Of a stretch of DNA of 64,000 nt, positions 45,130-57,304 are shown piece after piece; the stretch's first letter is position 1; each line of letters begins with the position of its first letter. The notes below the pieces were generated by a model. The model made no database searches and was not told the DNA's origin. It saw nothing but the letters and a program-made list of their open reading frames with translations. This DNA comes from Aphelidium insulamus (lineage: Eukaryota > Aphelidiomycota > Aphelidea > Aphelidiaceae): assembly GCA_036784855.1 (NCBI GenBank), contig JAZDSV010000015.1:248001-312000 (forward strand), in the 5' to 3' direction. The translations under genes were made by a program, and so were the position numbers.

Positions 45130-48100
45130 TCAGTTGTGCGCCGGCACCGGGCACGGCTGCAGATTCCAAATCTGCTGGGCATATTCGCGGATGCTGCGAT
45201 CCGAGCTGAACTTGCCCATTCCGGCCGTACACAAGATAGAGCGGCGTGCCCACTTTGCGGAATCTTTAAACGCCTCGTCCACTCGCCGCTGCGCCTGTAG
45301 GTACGCATGAAAGTCGACAGAAATCAAGTAGTGGTCTCCGCCGGTGGTCAAAGTGTCCAGCAGGGGTGCCAGGACCTTGGCAGGTACAAATGTATCCTTT
45401 TGAACCTCGGCCAGCACTGCTTCCAAATCCGAATCCATCGCAACCTTGCGGTAACTACATAGACAAGTTCATTGTTGGTAGCAGAAAAATGTACACGCAT
45501 ACCGCTGAGCGTGACGCAAGGCCTCAACTTCCGGCGCTTTGATGCCAAAGGTAAATATATTGTCGTCTCCAATTTCTTCGCCAATTTCAATGTTGGCACC
45601 GTCGTGTGTGCCCAGGATGAGACCACCATTGAGAACAAACTTCATGTTAGACGTTCCACTAGCTTCAGTTCCGGCCGTGGAAATATGTTGCGACAAGTCG
45701 CTGGCGGGGATGATCACCTGAGACCTTATTAAATACTGCTGGAAATTTGCAGCGATCAATCTAACCTCTGCCAGAGACACATTGTAATCAGCAAGAAACA
45801 CAACTTTGAGCCAGCGATTGGTCTTTGGGTCCTTGTTGACAACTTCGGCTACTCCATTGATCAACTTGATGACCAGTTTCGCGATGAAATATCCGGGAGC
45901 AGCCTGATGTTTTAAATTGAGCCTAATTCTCACGCCCGCAGAGTATGCCTACCTTGCCGCCAAAAAAGACGGTTCGTGCCACCGTCTGTTCGCGCTGAGC
46001 GTCTGTCATGGCCTTGAGCTTCATGTAGCGGTGGATGACACTATATTATGAGTATGCTACTATCAAATTAATCACATTTCTTACCCGAGGATGTTCATAA
46101 ATTGGCGTTTGTACTCGTGGATGCGCTTAACGTGCACATCAAACATGGAAGTCGGGTCGACCTCGACATTGTACGTTTCCTTCACATAATGAGCCAAGCG
46201 CTTCTTGTTGACTAGCTTGACGGCCATCCACTTCTTCTGAAAGGCGGCATCGTCGGCAAATTTTCGCAGCTGAGAGAGATTATCTAAATTCTTGAGCCAA
46301 TCGTTGCCGCCAAGCTTGGACGAGATCAACGTGCTCAAGTCAACGTTGGCTATATCTGTTGGCACACGGTAAAGAAAAAAATAGCACTGTACCTTGGTGA
46401 AGCCAACGGCGCGGTGTAATACCATTGGTCTTGTTTTGGAATTTCTCGACGCCATAGTACTCTACAAAGTCTTTGAAGATTGTAGTTCGAATCAGTCCCG
46501 AGTGAATTTCCGCCACTCCGTTAACCGTGTGCGATCTGTTTTTAAGTATACACGTCAACAGAAGCTCGCACATACCCTACGACCGCCAAATGTGCCATGC
46601 GTACATATTGCGGATATCCTTCCTGCAACCATTAATTCATTGCGCGACTTAACCTCGCTAACAATACCTCAATGATGGACATTCGCACAAGATGCTCGTG
46701 ATCGTTGGGGAATCGGCGCTCAACTTCTTGCAAGAAAAACAAGTTGATATCGTAAATGATTTGCATATGACGCGGCATCAATTGCTGTAGCATCGGTACA
46801 GACCACTTCTCCATCGCTTCGGGTAGCACCGTGTGGTTGGTGAAGGAGAACGTCTTGGTTACAATTGCCCAGGCATCGTCCCAGTCAAGCCCTTCAATGT
46901 CGATGAGACGACGCATCAGCTCCGGAATACCCAGCGTCGGATGGGTGTCATTTAGCTGGATGGCCACGTGATTCGGAAACTCGGACCACGGATGATTCTT
47001 CTTCTTGAAGCGGCGAATAATATCATTCAACGTAGCGCAAACAAAAAAGTATTGCTGCTTGAGACGAAGTTCCTTGCCCTGCATCGTATTGTCGTTTGGG
47101 TACAACACGCTGGTAATGTTTTCCGCCTTCATGCTCTCCTCGACGCTCTTTTGATAATTACCTTCATTAAACGAGGCCAGGTCAAATTTCTACGAGCAAT
47201 CAGAAACTATAAGCATACAGATAGTTCCACACCTTTTTCGGCACCGAACGCCACAAGCGAATATTGTTGGTGTTGTTGGTTTGAAATCCAGGAATAGGTA
47301 CATCATGCGCAACCGCCTGCACGATCTCGCCTCCATCCCACAGAGAGCGCACTTTTCCGTTTGCATCCGTGTACTTGGTTACCTGGCCATAGAAACGAAC
47401 TTCATACTGTATCAAGTTAGAATGATCTATCAAGTAGTAAGTAGTAAACATTCAGCTTTACGTACAACAACATCATGACGGGCCACCTCCCAAGGATTAT
47501 CGTAGTTAAGCCAGTAGTCGGGGAACTCCATCTGGTAGCCGTCGATAATGCGCTGCTTGAAGATTCCATACGTATAACGAAGCCCGTAACCCCATGCAGG
47601 ATAATTCAACGATGCCAAAGAATCCATAAAACACGCGGCGAGGCGGCCTACCGTTACATGATATGATATGAGAGAATTAGTACATTGCAACGTACCCAGA
47701 CCGCCGTTGCCCAAGGCGGCGTCCACTTCCTCTTCAACCAGATCCTACATTGATTCAATAACATGAACAAAATATATATGTTTAAATCACCTCTAGTGCA
47801 AAACCAAGCTCACGCAAAGCATCTACGAAGGTAATTGAATGTAATGTAAAATCTATCAACTTACCCTTGTAGACACCCTTGACATCCAAGTTGAGTGTGG
47901 CATTGTCAAGCGAGCGTCCCAGCAAAAACTCCAATGACAAATAGTAGACGCGCTTGGTATCCTTCTCGGTGTGATAGTTCTGCGTGTCATTCCAGTTGCT
48001 CAGCAGCTGGTCACGGATACTAATAGGTCACTATCGGCAATGGCGACAAAATACTGGTAGACATACGAGTGCGCAGTGGCGTGATAAGCTGCAAAGTTGT

Positions 48101-48478
48101 CCAAATTGGACGGACTAATGGTTAATGAGGTGTGTAATGCACGATATGGCAGTATCCTACGTTCTAGCCAGCGTCGACGTTACATCTGATACACATCCAC
48201 AGAGTGAGATGGACAGAATATTCCGAAAATAACCTCCACTTACGGCGGGCCAGAGACTGCTGTACGTTGTCCACATTGACAGCGGCACGGGATGCGCGCT
48301 GCACTAGCTTCTCCCACTTGGCCAGCTCGGCGGCATCCAGCTTGGCCACCGGCTCCATCGGCGACACCTCGGCCAGGTTCATCTTCATGACCGGTTTGGA
48401 GAGCTGGTCGTGAGGTGCAGCAGTAGCCGGAGCGGCGGAGCTTCCCGCAGCGACCGGCATTCCGGCGGCAGATGGCAT
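45130..48478 (-). CDS. GPH1: Glycogen phosphorylase
   Basis: Releases glucose-1-phosphate from glycogen, using pyridoxal phosphate. At least twelve short exons are joined on the minus strand from ATG 48476-48478. The first exon is disordered ([14 protein letters not shown]). Recognisable parts follow in order: [54 protein letters not shown], then [20 protein letters not shown]. Next come the active-site region [36 protein letters not shown] and the PLP lysine motif [12 protein letters not shown]. The C-terminus ends QPCPVPAHN at 45130. Several introns are about 50 nt. The PLP lysine and the RIHEYKRQ motif are intact. It is convergent with the G-alpha gene. Confidence 0.93.
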
Positions 48479-49125
48479 AGTATTATCAAGTATGTAGTGT
48501 CAAACAGGCAATATATGTAGTTCACGATTAATTAGCGGCGTGCGGCCGATGCGTCAGACGTGTTTCCCGTGCGACAGCTGCCGCGTTCGCGTGATTGTTT
48601 TGGCAGCTTGTCTGTGCTATGAAGCCTTGTGTGGTGTACATATATAGCATTCGTGCATATAGACATATATATAGTATTAAATTAATAATATAGCATATAT
48701 AGTATATAGTGCATATGTATATATAGTGCATATATAGTATTTCGCATATAGACCTATATGCGAAATATATAGCTACTTATTGTGCAGTTAGTCAACTATG
48801 TGGTGAAGAGTGTGGTTCGGTTGCATGTCCATGTAAATATATCCACTTGGTGCAGCATGCACATGCCAGACATGTTCGCAATCCCATTGAAGCTCACAAT
48901 GCCATGTACGTTGTTATTCAATAGCTTGAACCGTTTAAACCATGAGCACAGATCGCCTTCCACAATGTTCAATTCTATCGCTTGCGGCGAGAAATGACAT
49001 TATACACATGCGGCTTATATACATACTCTATGGACACATGGCACATCAAGTGTCAATAAGAGTTGCAATAGTATAAAGATGTAAAACTTCGATTATTTAT
49101 CACACGCGCGATCGATCTCCTGCAA
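48479..49125. other. Intergenic with AT-rich palindromes
   Basis: About 650 bases between the divergent phosphorylase and SUN-like genes. A TATATA-rich tract runs from about 48640 to 48770 and contains a hairpin (listed separately). No gene is seen; ORFs here are low-complexity. Confidence 0.45.
48738..48767. repeat. Perfect 14-bp-arm inverted repeat
   Basis: The 14-base arm TATTTCGCATATAG is followed by a 2-base loop and then its exact reverse complement. It could form a cruciform or bind a dimeric regulator in the promoter region of the phosphorylase or SUN-like gene. Confidence 0.85.
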
Positions 49126-51066
49126 ATGATTTGGCGGTCAGCGTTCCTGCTGGCGGTTCTGTGCGCCGCCCAGCCGCTGCACACACACAGTCCACCGCCT
49201 CCGGTACCGGCACACAGACCACCTAGCTTGTTGGCGCGAACTTGTGCGCGCCCGCCATTGCCTCTAGAAGCGCGTGAACAATGTCGGCGACGTAAGTCTC
49301 CCATTCGCTGTGTATGCCACCAGGCTCATATGGCTTGGACCTCGTGTAGGTGACGCTCCTTCCGCCAAGATGCATGAACTGAATTTGACGATGACCGCCG
49401 TCAATGCGAGTACATTAAGCACGGAGCACAGTGTTGCCAGTACAGATGCCAGTACAAATGCCAGCACCGCGGCGGCAGATGCTGATATCCCTCTGCGCGT
49501 GCAGAACGAGCGTTTCAACTATGCGTCTTTTGACTGCGGGGCCGTGGTGCTGGCCACGAATCCCGGTGCCAAGAGCGCGACGTCCATTCTGTCGGAGAAC
49601 CGTGACAAGTACATGCTGAACAAGTGCGATACCGCGCACAAGTTTGTGGTGGTGGAGATGTGCGACGACATTCTCGTGGACACCGTGGCGCTGGCAAACT
49701 ATGAGTTCTTCTCGTCAATGTTCAAGGATGTGCGCGTGTCGGTCAGTGATCGCTACCCGCCCAAGCACGACTGGGCCGTTATCGGAGAGTTCAGGGCGCG
49801 CAATGAGCGTGAACTGCAAAAGTTTCCCGTAGCCGCTGCCACCGCCATCTGGGCAAAGTATTTGCGGCTGGAGTTCCTCACACATTATGGTGCCGAGTTT
49901 TATTGTCCGATAAGTCTGCTGCGCATACACGGCAAGACCATGATGGAGGATCTGCGTAAAGACGAACCCGACGACACTGCGGGACCTCGGGAGGACACTG
50001 CCGGGACCCCACAACAATCTCCCACCGAAAGTGAGACCCTGCGTGATGAAGACATTGTTTCGGCACAACCTGCCGCACCGCCAAAATTATGCTCTGCACA
50101 AAAGGTGTATCACTTGCGCTCTCTACAACGATATTCCACTTGTCCCACATTATATATACGGCCGAAATTACCTTCGACAGCCACGCCACATGGTTCCTCG
50201 AAACCTTTGGATGCCCAAGGCAACAACGCCAACACCACGGCAACGACTCCGACTCCTAATTTCATGCCCACCCCGGACTCTTCCAATGGTACCGCGCCAA
50301 ATAATCCGCCGCGTCCGGCAGACAATGGCACACCTCACGTGGACAATAATCCGGTGGACATGCAGGAAAATGTATTTAGAACCATATTAAAGCGTTTGTC
50401 GCGACTTGAAGAGCAGCCTGCGCTGTCACAGAGGTGCGCTGCTGCTGTTACACAGATCCTGCATGATAACACTCAATGCAGCCGCATTGACGAACAGCTA
50501 AAACAGTGGCAAGCAGCCATAGATTCTATGGAGAACACGGCCCGTGCGCGTATTGACCAAGCACTACTTCAGGCCACACGGCACACGGAAGAAAGTTTTG
50601 ATGATTTGCGCACCGAGCTGGAAGTGTGGTGGCATGATGTTCAATCCGCGCTGGAAACGTATCGGCGGGAGGGAATGCGTGGCGACGACCAGCTGCGCCA
50701 AGTGGTGGCCGCTCAGAATACTCAGGTACACTAATTTTTCATGTGTGGCTTTAGCGATTGACGACAAAGATTCTCTTGATGGAGATTTGGATAGTGGTTG
50801 TTACAATTGCCGGTCTGTCTTGGATATTTAATATGCGAAATATATTGCGGCCGCCGGCTTCTAGCAAGAAAGCCCGTACAGAGGGCATTCCGGCACGACA
50901 ACCTGCAGTCAAATTTGACTGTGATATTGATGACATCATTCGATATCAAATTGTTAAACATCCAGCGCCTGTAGCTGCGAAACACCGTCCCACTCACGCG
51001 TCCATGTACCGCAAACTGCGACGGCACAACAGTCTTCCACCCGCGTATGAAAGAAAATTAACATAG
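49126..51066 (+). CDS. SLP1: SUN-like ER membrane protein (SLP1/SUCO family)
   Basis: Three exons joined: signal-bearing exon 1 (MIWRSAFLLAVLCAAQPLHT), a long exon 2 from about 49351, and exon 3 from about 50751 (joined at Q|RLTTKILLMEIW). The SUN-like domain covers residues about 95-230. It starts DCGAVVLATNPGAKSATSIL and includes SENRDKYMLNKC, FSSMFKDVRVSVSDRYPP and FYCPISLLRIHGKTMMEDL. This is the SLP1/SUCO class, found in the ER membrane and lumen and needed for folding of integral membrane proteins. After it lie a disordered proline/asparagine-rich stretch and a helical coiled-coil region (RTELEVWWHDVQ). A membrane span near the end (IWIVVVTIAGLSWIF) is followed by a basic tail. Confidence 0.86.
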
Positions 51067-51201
51067 TTATTGTCTGTGATACGTGACGTTTACTTTTAAG
51101 ATCCACATAGCAGCGATAGATAACTCGTCGTCCTTGGCAACACCGCATGAACAATCGCACTGGGTTATATTTAGACGCCAGACCAAAAGAAAGAGTTACA
51201 A

Positions 51202-51468
51202 ATGGACACAACTGCGAGCACGACGGACGACCTCGCCACTGCCACCGACAGTTCCTTCACCGAGTCGCCGACTGCGACACTAGTTGCCGCGGTACTTGAC
51301 GCGCTGGATACTACGGCCCAGTCCGAACTGACGGCTCTGCTGATCGTACTGTTCGTGCTGATCTTTCTCCAGACGGGTGGCTTCTGTGGCGCCATTAGAT
51401 ATGCGCGCCGACCACGCCAGGCGCAGACTGCAAACGCTAAAGAAGCAGCGATGGCCTCAACAAGCTAG
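51202..51468 (+). CDS. Small single-pass membrane protein, unknown
   Basis: An 88-residue frame with ATG 51202. A threonine-, serine- and aspartate-rich N-terminus is followed by one hydrophobic helix (LTALLIVLFVLIFLQTGGF) and a basic C-terminal tail (RYARRPRQAQTANAK), as in small type-I-like or tail-oriented proteins. No family is recognised. It sits between two real genes, 136 bases after one and converging on the other, with clean protein-like composition, so it is probably a real gene. It also resembles a small subunit, but that is only a guess. Confidence 0.5.
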   Translation: MDTTASTTDDLATATDSSFTESPTATLVAAVLDALDTTAQSELTALLIVLFVLIFLQTGGFCGAIRYARRPRQAQTANAKEAAMASTS

Positions 51469-51602
51469 TTGAGTCGCGACAGAGATCATAGAGCGCGTAA
51501 TTCATGTACTGTCACACGTTGCGGGATGTTACCTAGTTTGCTACATATCCCCTGTCACTGGACCAAGTATCAACGGCATGCAGAAAAGGCGGCAGAATCT
51601 AT

Positions 51603-53728
51603 TCACTTCAATTTTCCGACTACATCAAGCTTCAAATTTTGGATCAACGTGCGGACAAAGGCCTGTTAGTGAGCGAGAATGGTATTTAACAACACACACC
51701 TACAAACACTAACCTGCTCAAACTTGGTCTGTTCGAGAATAACTTGCAAATTATCGCTGGGACAGCGCAGGATATTCGGAGCAAACACCATGGCGATGTT
51801 ATTGATCGACATCCGCGTTATCGGCTGGTTCTTTGGGTCGCCGACAATTTGCAGAAAGTTGCACAAATACTGCAAGACGTTCTTGTTGTACTCGGGCAGC
51901 TTGTCTACGATGGCGATCGCGCGCACGGGATCCTCAGCGCTCTTTATGCAAAAGTCGTACATCTCGTGCGGAATTATGGGGTCAGTGAGGTCGCGAAGCC
52001 TGATAAGGTTAATTGGCAATCATGATACATGCAACATCGGCGCGCACCAGAATTTAAAGAGCGACGCCGGGACGCTTGCGTCGGTGATTCCAGAAACATC
52101 GTAGTTGCCCTTCTCCAGCCGCAGCCGCAGCTCCGTGACAGCGTCCGCATCGCCAGGAACCCGAAAAATACCCTCCGTGGAGCAGCCATTCAGTTGCAAA
52201 ATAGACTCGGCCAAAAATGTCATTATTCGCGGCAATTTCAGATCTGGAAATTGCTTTTTCTGCGCGGCCATGATATCGGGAAGCGCCTCGCCAAACACCG
52301 ATGGATTGAATGGCGCCTCCTGGCAACACCGTTAAAATGCTGCCAAGCATTGCAAGGCACTCACCTTTGCGCGGTCAATTTCCGCGATGGTGGGAACTTT
52401 GCCGCGCGGGCCCTTTAGGGATATACGTTCCAGCCGAAGAATACAATGTTGCGCCAGTGTGCGAAGCTTGCCGTCCGTAAGCTGCGAGCCTTCTTTCAGG
52501 AATCCATTCAGATAAGCCTCAAAGTTCTTGGACGGCGGAAATGTGACTACAAGCACGGCCATCAGCTCCCAGCCGGCAAATGTGCTCTCCCTATTCACAG
52601 TCAATACAGTTGACACAGATTATGATATCAGTTAAAAGAACCAATGGTGGACATACATTCGCGGGTTTTTGGTCAGCTGCTTGCAGAGCTGACAGTATAT
52701 TTCGTCCCGAAGCTCGCCGACAAATATACCCATCTGTAGCAGTGACTGTATGTCCTCTGAATTGCCGGCACTGGGTTTGTCGGTCTTGGGCTTGTCTCCC
52801 ATAATTTTCTGGATAATTTTGAAGCACTTTATGGAGTCCTTGTGCAACTCTTTCCGCAATCTCATCAGCGGGCTGGGAATGTTGTCCTGCAGAGAATTAG
52901 TCAACTAGACTTTTGTATATCGAAACAACCTTTGACCAGTGGATCATCTGCTGCAGGGGAACTTTGCGGCGAAATATGCCGCGCTTGTGAGTTGCAAAAA
53001 ACTTTGACGCAAACCCCTCAATTTTGAACTTATTGATATCGTCGAGCAAGGCTGCCGGCAGTGCTTTGCCGCTGTTTGTCAACCTGTCACTGTTAGGAGA
53101 TGCCGTAAGTACAGCGTGTTGATAGCCATACTCTGGGTTGGATCCGCCCAGCTGCACGGTGGCAGATGCGGTATTCGACGCGGGTCCATTCGGGACAGGC
53201 ACATTCTGATCCTGGGCATCATTAATTTTACCGTAGTGGCGGGATGCTGACCTTTTCGTTGAGTGGCTGAGAAGCCTTGGCAGCGGGATGTACGGGCGAA
53301 GCAACCGCACCACCGAATGGGAAGCCGGCCGCACCAGCCGACTTTTGCAACACAACTGGACAGTTGTTATATATTTGTAACGGTGATCAACATTGATGCT
53401 CATACTCAGTGATATGATGGGCAGGCCATCAGTGGGTCGCGTCCACTCTGTCTGCGCCGTCTTGGTGTTATAGTAGTACTGCAACGAGAAGTCAGTAGCA
53501 GTAACAGCATCACCACCACTCCCACTACACAGCACCCAGCACAGTCCATACCGGCAAATTGTGCGTCGGGTCAAATAGTTCCCACCACTCGCCGTCTGGA
53601 CACCGCGGCCGCACTTGTATGTCGGCGGGGCGGTCCCAGAAGCAGCTGCCCGACACCACATTGGCGTAAAATGTCCGCAGCGTCTGCGGGTCCACAATCT
53701 CCACCCAGTCCGACGCCGAGTCTGTCAT
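51603..53728 (-). CDS. ARHGAP39: WW-MyTH4-RhoGAP protein (ARHGAP39/Vilse-type)
   Basis: Regulator of Rho-type GTPases with the ordered domains of ARHGAP39/Vilse. From ATG 53728 the N-terminus has two WW-like segments (WVEIVDPQTLRTFYANVVSG and a later YYYNTKTAQTEWTRP). After a proline/serine linker comes a MyTH4 domain with MIHWSK, LRKELHKDSIKCFKIIQKIM, ELRDEIYCQLCKQLTKNP and GWELMAVLVVTFPPS. The RhoGAP domain follows, with STEGIFRVPGDADAV (the arginine finger), LRDLTDPIIPHEMYDF and SINNIAMVFAPNIL. The last small exon ends AFVRTLIQNLKLDVV and a TGA at 51603. At least seven introns are used. This exact domain order is best known from animals and some amoebae; its presence with Hog1 is notable. 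Confidence 0.85.
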
Positions 53729-53802
53729 GTCTACTGTTGCAGCGTGCGAGTATGTGCGTTGTCTGTTCGTGTAGGTATCTGGGCTGCCGAGAGGTAGGTG
53801 GG

Positions 53803-53814
53803 GGGGGGGGGGGG
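53803..53814. repeat. Poly-G tract
   Basis: A long run of G (with a GGTGGG start) sits just upstream of the RhoGAP start. It is a likely length-variable site and an assembly risk. Confidence 0.8.
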
Positions 53815-53959
53815 GACAAGTTCCAGCCAAGGCGACGAAACAGCGGGCGGGCAAGCGCGAGGGCAACTACAACTGCAGGGCACGCTTATGTATTCAACTC
53901 ACAATCAATCACCGCAATCAAACAGCACAGCCGTAACCGTGGTGATCCACAACTCGCGC

Positions 53960-55345
53960 CAGGTGTGCGGCCGGCTTGCTCTTGGATAATAACCTTATCA
54001 GCTGCAACCATAATCTTGTGGAGCATCTCTATCAAATTGTAGCAATGTATTATTTTAATAAATGTGATTCCTTGTATTTAGCTGCACCATTTACAATCCC
54101 TCGAATATATCACCCTCCAACACGGCCATCTCGTCATCGGCAATATGAAGTTCACCGCCGATTTCAACCACGTTTAATTTTGCCACTGAGGTGGGCACGC
54201 TAAGACGCTTTTTCTTTTGCACCGAAGATGTTAGAATCGGCTGGCTTGCGGCTAGTGTGCGGCCGGCTTGCTCTTGGATACTAATCTTATCAGCTGCTTT
54301 ATAAGTAATATGGTATTATAACTAGTAATATATTAAGATAAGTATTATAATATAAGTATATAATATAGGTAATAATATAGTAATTGCAGCTATGTCTTGT
54401 GGAGCATAGCTCTCAAATTGTAGTAATGTATTATTTTAATGTGATTCCTTGTATTTAGCTGCACCATTTATAATCCCTCGAATATGTCACCCTCCAACAC
54501 AGCCATCTCGTCATCGGCAATAGGAAGTTCACCGATTTCAACCACGTTTAATTTTGCCACTGAGGTGGGCACGCTAAGACGCTTTTTCTTTTGCACCGAA
54601 GATGTTAGAATCGGCTGGCTTGCGGCTAGTGTGCGGCCGGCTTGTTCTTGGATACTAATCTTATCAGCTGCTTTATAAGTAATATGGTAATATAACTAGT
54701 AATATAGTATAGATAAGTATTATAATATAAGTATATAATATAGGTAATAATATAGTAACTGCAGCTATGTCTTGTGGAGCATAGCTCTCAAATTAGCAAT
54801 GTATTATTTAAATGTGGATTCCTTGTATTTAGCTGCACCATTTATAATCCCTCGAATATGTCACCCTCCAACACAGCCATCTCGTCATCGGCAATAGGAA
54901 GTTCACCGATTTCAGCGTTTGATTTTGCCACTGAGGTGGGCACGCTAAGACGCTTTTTCTTTTGCACCGAAGATGTTAGAATCGGCTGGCTTGCGGCTAG
55001 TGTGCGGCCGGCTTGTTCTTGGATACTAATCTTATCAGCTGCTTTATAAGTAATATGGTAATATAACTAGTAATATAGTATAGATAAGTATTATAATATA
55101 AGTATATAATATAGGTAATAATATAGTAACTGCAGCTATGTCTTGTGGAGCATAGCTCTCAAATTGTAGCAATGTATTATTTAAATGTGATTCCTTGTAT
55201 TTAGCTGCACCATTTATAATCCCTCGAATATGTCACCCTCCAACACAGCCATCTCGTCATCGGCAATAGGAAGTTCACCGATTTCAGCGTTTGATTTTGC
55301 CACTGAGGTGGGCACGCTAGGACGCTTTTTCTTTTGCACCTAAGA
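53960..55345 (-). repeat. Tandem array with repeated terminal coding exon
   Basis: Four copies of a unit with a period of about 373-377 bases (core landmarks at 54064, 54441, 54814 and 55187), plus a partial copy at about 53960-54050. On the minus strand each unit contains an in-frame segment starting VQKKKR[LP]SVPTSVAK and ending DDEMAVLEGDIFEGL at a stop. Between units lies an AT-rich spacer with TATTATAATA-type runs. The copy nearest the secreted gene (55214-55339) is its last exon. In the other copies the splice acceptor AG before VQKKK is CG. Differences among copies in the segment are 3-base insertions or deletions and synonymous-type changes, so the frame is kept. See findings. Confidence 0.85.
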
Positions 55346-55967
55346 TGTTTTAATCATTGTAACTAGCAGCAAAATTGAGTACACATACTGTTGCAAGGCA
55401 TTTTTCCCGATAACGCTTTTGGGCTAGCCTACGACCCTCCAGTCTGTGCGGTTTGTCATTCGCATGCACCGGCGCTTGAACCAAGTCAAATTGTAGGCAA
55501 ACGGCTTCTTGCTGCGCAAAATCCATTTCCTTTATGTTGGGAATGGCACGCAAGTACATCTTGAGATAGTTTCCCCTCCAATTTTGTGGGGGCGTTAAAC
55601 TATTTCGGCGGCGACTATTAGCGCGGTACTTGTATAAATTCTTTAATAACAGATGGTCAGGGCAGGACGCGGGCAAGCTGGCAAGTCTCTGCTGCTCCAG
55701 CGCTGAAGCGTACGACCTGAAAGACTCTTGCTGCGCGGGATCGATGTATGGAAAGCGCGTCGATTCGCTTCCTTGCGGTAGGTTACGAGCAACATTGCTC
55801 GATTTCTCTCCTTGAGCCTCGACGCCACGCGCATCAACACGGACTATACTTGATTTCTTTGCATTCTTCGATTTTTGCGCGGATCTGCGCGTAATGCCAC
55901 CCTCACAGGTGTGGATGAACTGCGCCACGGTCAACGCCAATACTAGGAGCGCGTAAGTTGTGCGCAT
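55214..55967 (-). CDS. Secreted basic protein with array-encoded C-terminus
   Basis: Starts at ATG 55967 with a signal peptide (MRTTYALLVLALTVAQFIHTC). Exon 1 (55967-55389) has a basic, serine-rich stretch and ends with RRLAQKRYREKCLAT. A 49-base intron (55340-55388; donor GTATGT, acceptor CTTAG) leads to exon 2 (55339-55214), encoding VQKKKRPSVPTS and an acidic tail, giving about 235 residues. Without the splice the frame would end 8 residues later. RLAQKRYRE matches AAQKRYRDR in the 23-kb gene, and KKKRPSV could be a nuclear localisation signal. No known family is recognised. A secreted protein with a nuclear-type tail suggests an effector. Confidence 0.72.
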
Positions 55968-56410
55968 TTATTATTTTTCGCAAAGCTGAGCTGATTGATA
56001 ACCATATCGCTTTCTCCCCATTCGCCTCTGCTTATATGTACGCGCTATTGTAGATCAGTTCAATGAGTATAAAGTTCGATATGTTGCGTACATCATATAC
56101 GTGGTGGCTGGCATGTAGTATAATATAGTACATTTACGAGAATCTCGTAGATAGCACAATTGCCACATTGAATGGTGGTTGAAACTTCATCACATATAGC
56201 CTCATTGTAGGTCGGCAAAGGCGGCATGCCCATGACAAAATTTGCTGTATGTTGCAATGTGCAATGCATACTGCCACTATGACCACCATAATGCACACGA
56301 CACACACACACACACACACAGACAAAATGTAAATATATATATATATAATATGCATTCTGCTGGTAATCACAACCTGCGCTGACGTCAATCGACTGTCAAA
56401 GCATTCCACA
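55968..56410. other. Intergenic with CA and TA runs
   Basis: About 443 bases between the divergent secreted gene and the SOD gene. A (CA)n run near 56299-56319 and a (TA)n run near 56333-56348 precede the SOD start. No gene is seen. Confidence 0.45.
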
Positions 56411-57221
56411 ATGCTACGATCTGCGGCCAAGTACGTCGTGCCGCGCTGCAACCTTGCCACGTCGCGCCGTCTGAAGCACACTCTGCCTGACCTGCCCTAT
56501 GACTACAATGCACTGGAGCCCGTGGTCTCGGCCGAGATCATGCAGCTGCACCACAAGAAACACCACCAGGCCTACGTGAACAACTTGCTGGTGGCGGAGG
56601 AGAAGATCGGCGAGGCCAAGGCCCGTAATGACCTGTCCACCGTTATTGCACTGCAGCCGGCGCTCAAGTTCAATGGCGGCGGCCACATCAACCACTCAAT
56701 CTTCTGGACCAACTTGGCGCCGCAGTCGGCTGGCGGTGGTGAGCCGCCCGCGGGCGAGCTGATGGCTGCTATCGGCAAGCAGTGGGGCACGCTGGATGCG
56801 TTTGTGCTAAAGTTTAACGCATCCGCTGCCGGTGTGCAAGGCTCTGGCTGGGGCTGGCTGGTGCGTCCATATATACATATTGTATACATATATTGTATCT
56901 GTGTGTGTGTGTATGGTATATTCTGTACTTCTTACTCAACACGCTTTTGTCGTCAGGGATACAACCAGGCGGCCAAGCGACTGGAAATAGCCACCACGGC
57001 CAACCAGGACCCGTTGGCCACTGTGGGACTTGTGCCGCTTCTTGGCATTGACGTATGGGAGCATGGTTAGTGTTGATACTGTGAAACTTGTATCTACGAG
57101 TGATAACTATGCAGCCTACTACTTGCAGTATAAGAATGTGCGCCCCGACTACTTGAAGGAGATCTGGAAGGTTGTCAATTGGAAGAATGTGGCCGAGCGC
57201 TACGCCCAGGCACAGCGCTGA
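56411..57221 (+). CDS. SOD2: Mitochondrial manganese superoxide dismutase
   Basis: Three exons encode about 220 residues. The N-terminus [20 protein letters not shown] is a mitochondrial presequence. The metal ligands are histidines in [13 protein letters not shown] and HINHSIFW, and DVWEH (aspartate and histidine), the last completed by splicing ([18 protein letters not shown]). The glycine and glutamine signature of the Mn form, [11 protein letters not shown] with QGSGWGWL, supports manganese rather than iron. It converges on the MNS1-like gene with 83 bases between stops. Confidence 0.95.
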
Positions 57222-57304
57222 GACGCGGTCCCGGGATCGCCATCAATTGCAATACAGGAACAGCATTGATAGTACACGTCTATGCATTGATGTGTTCTCG
57301 TGGG

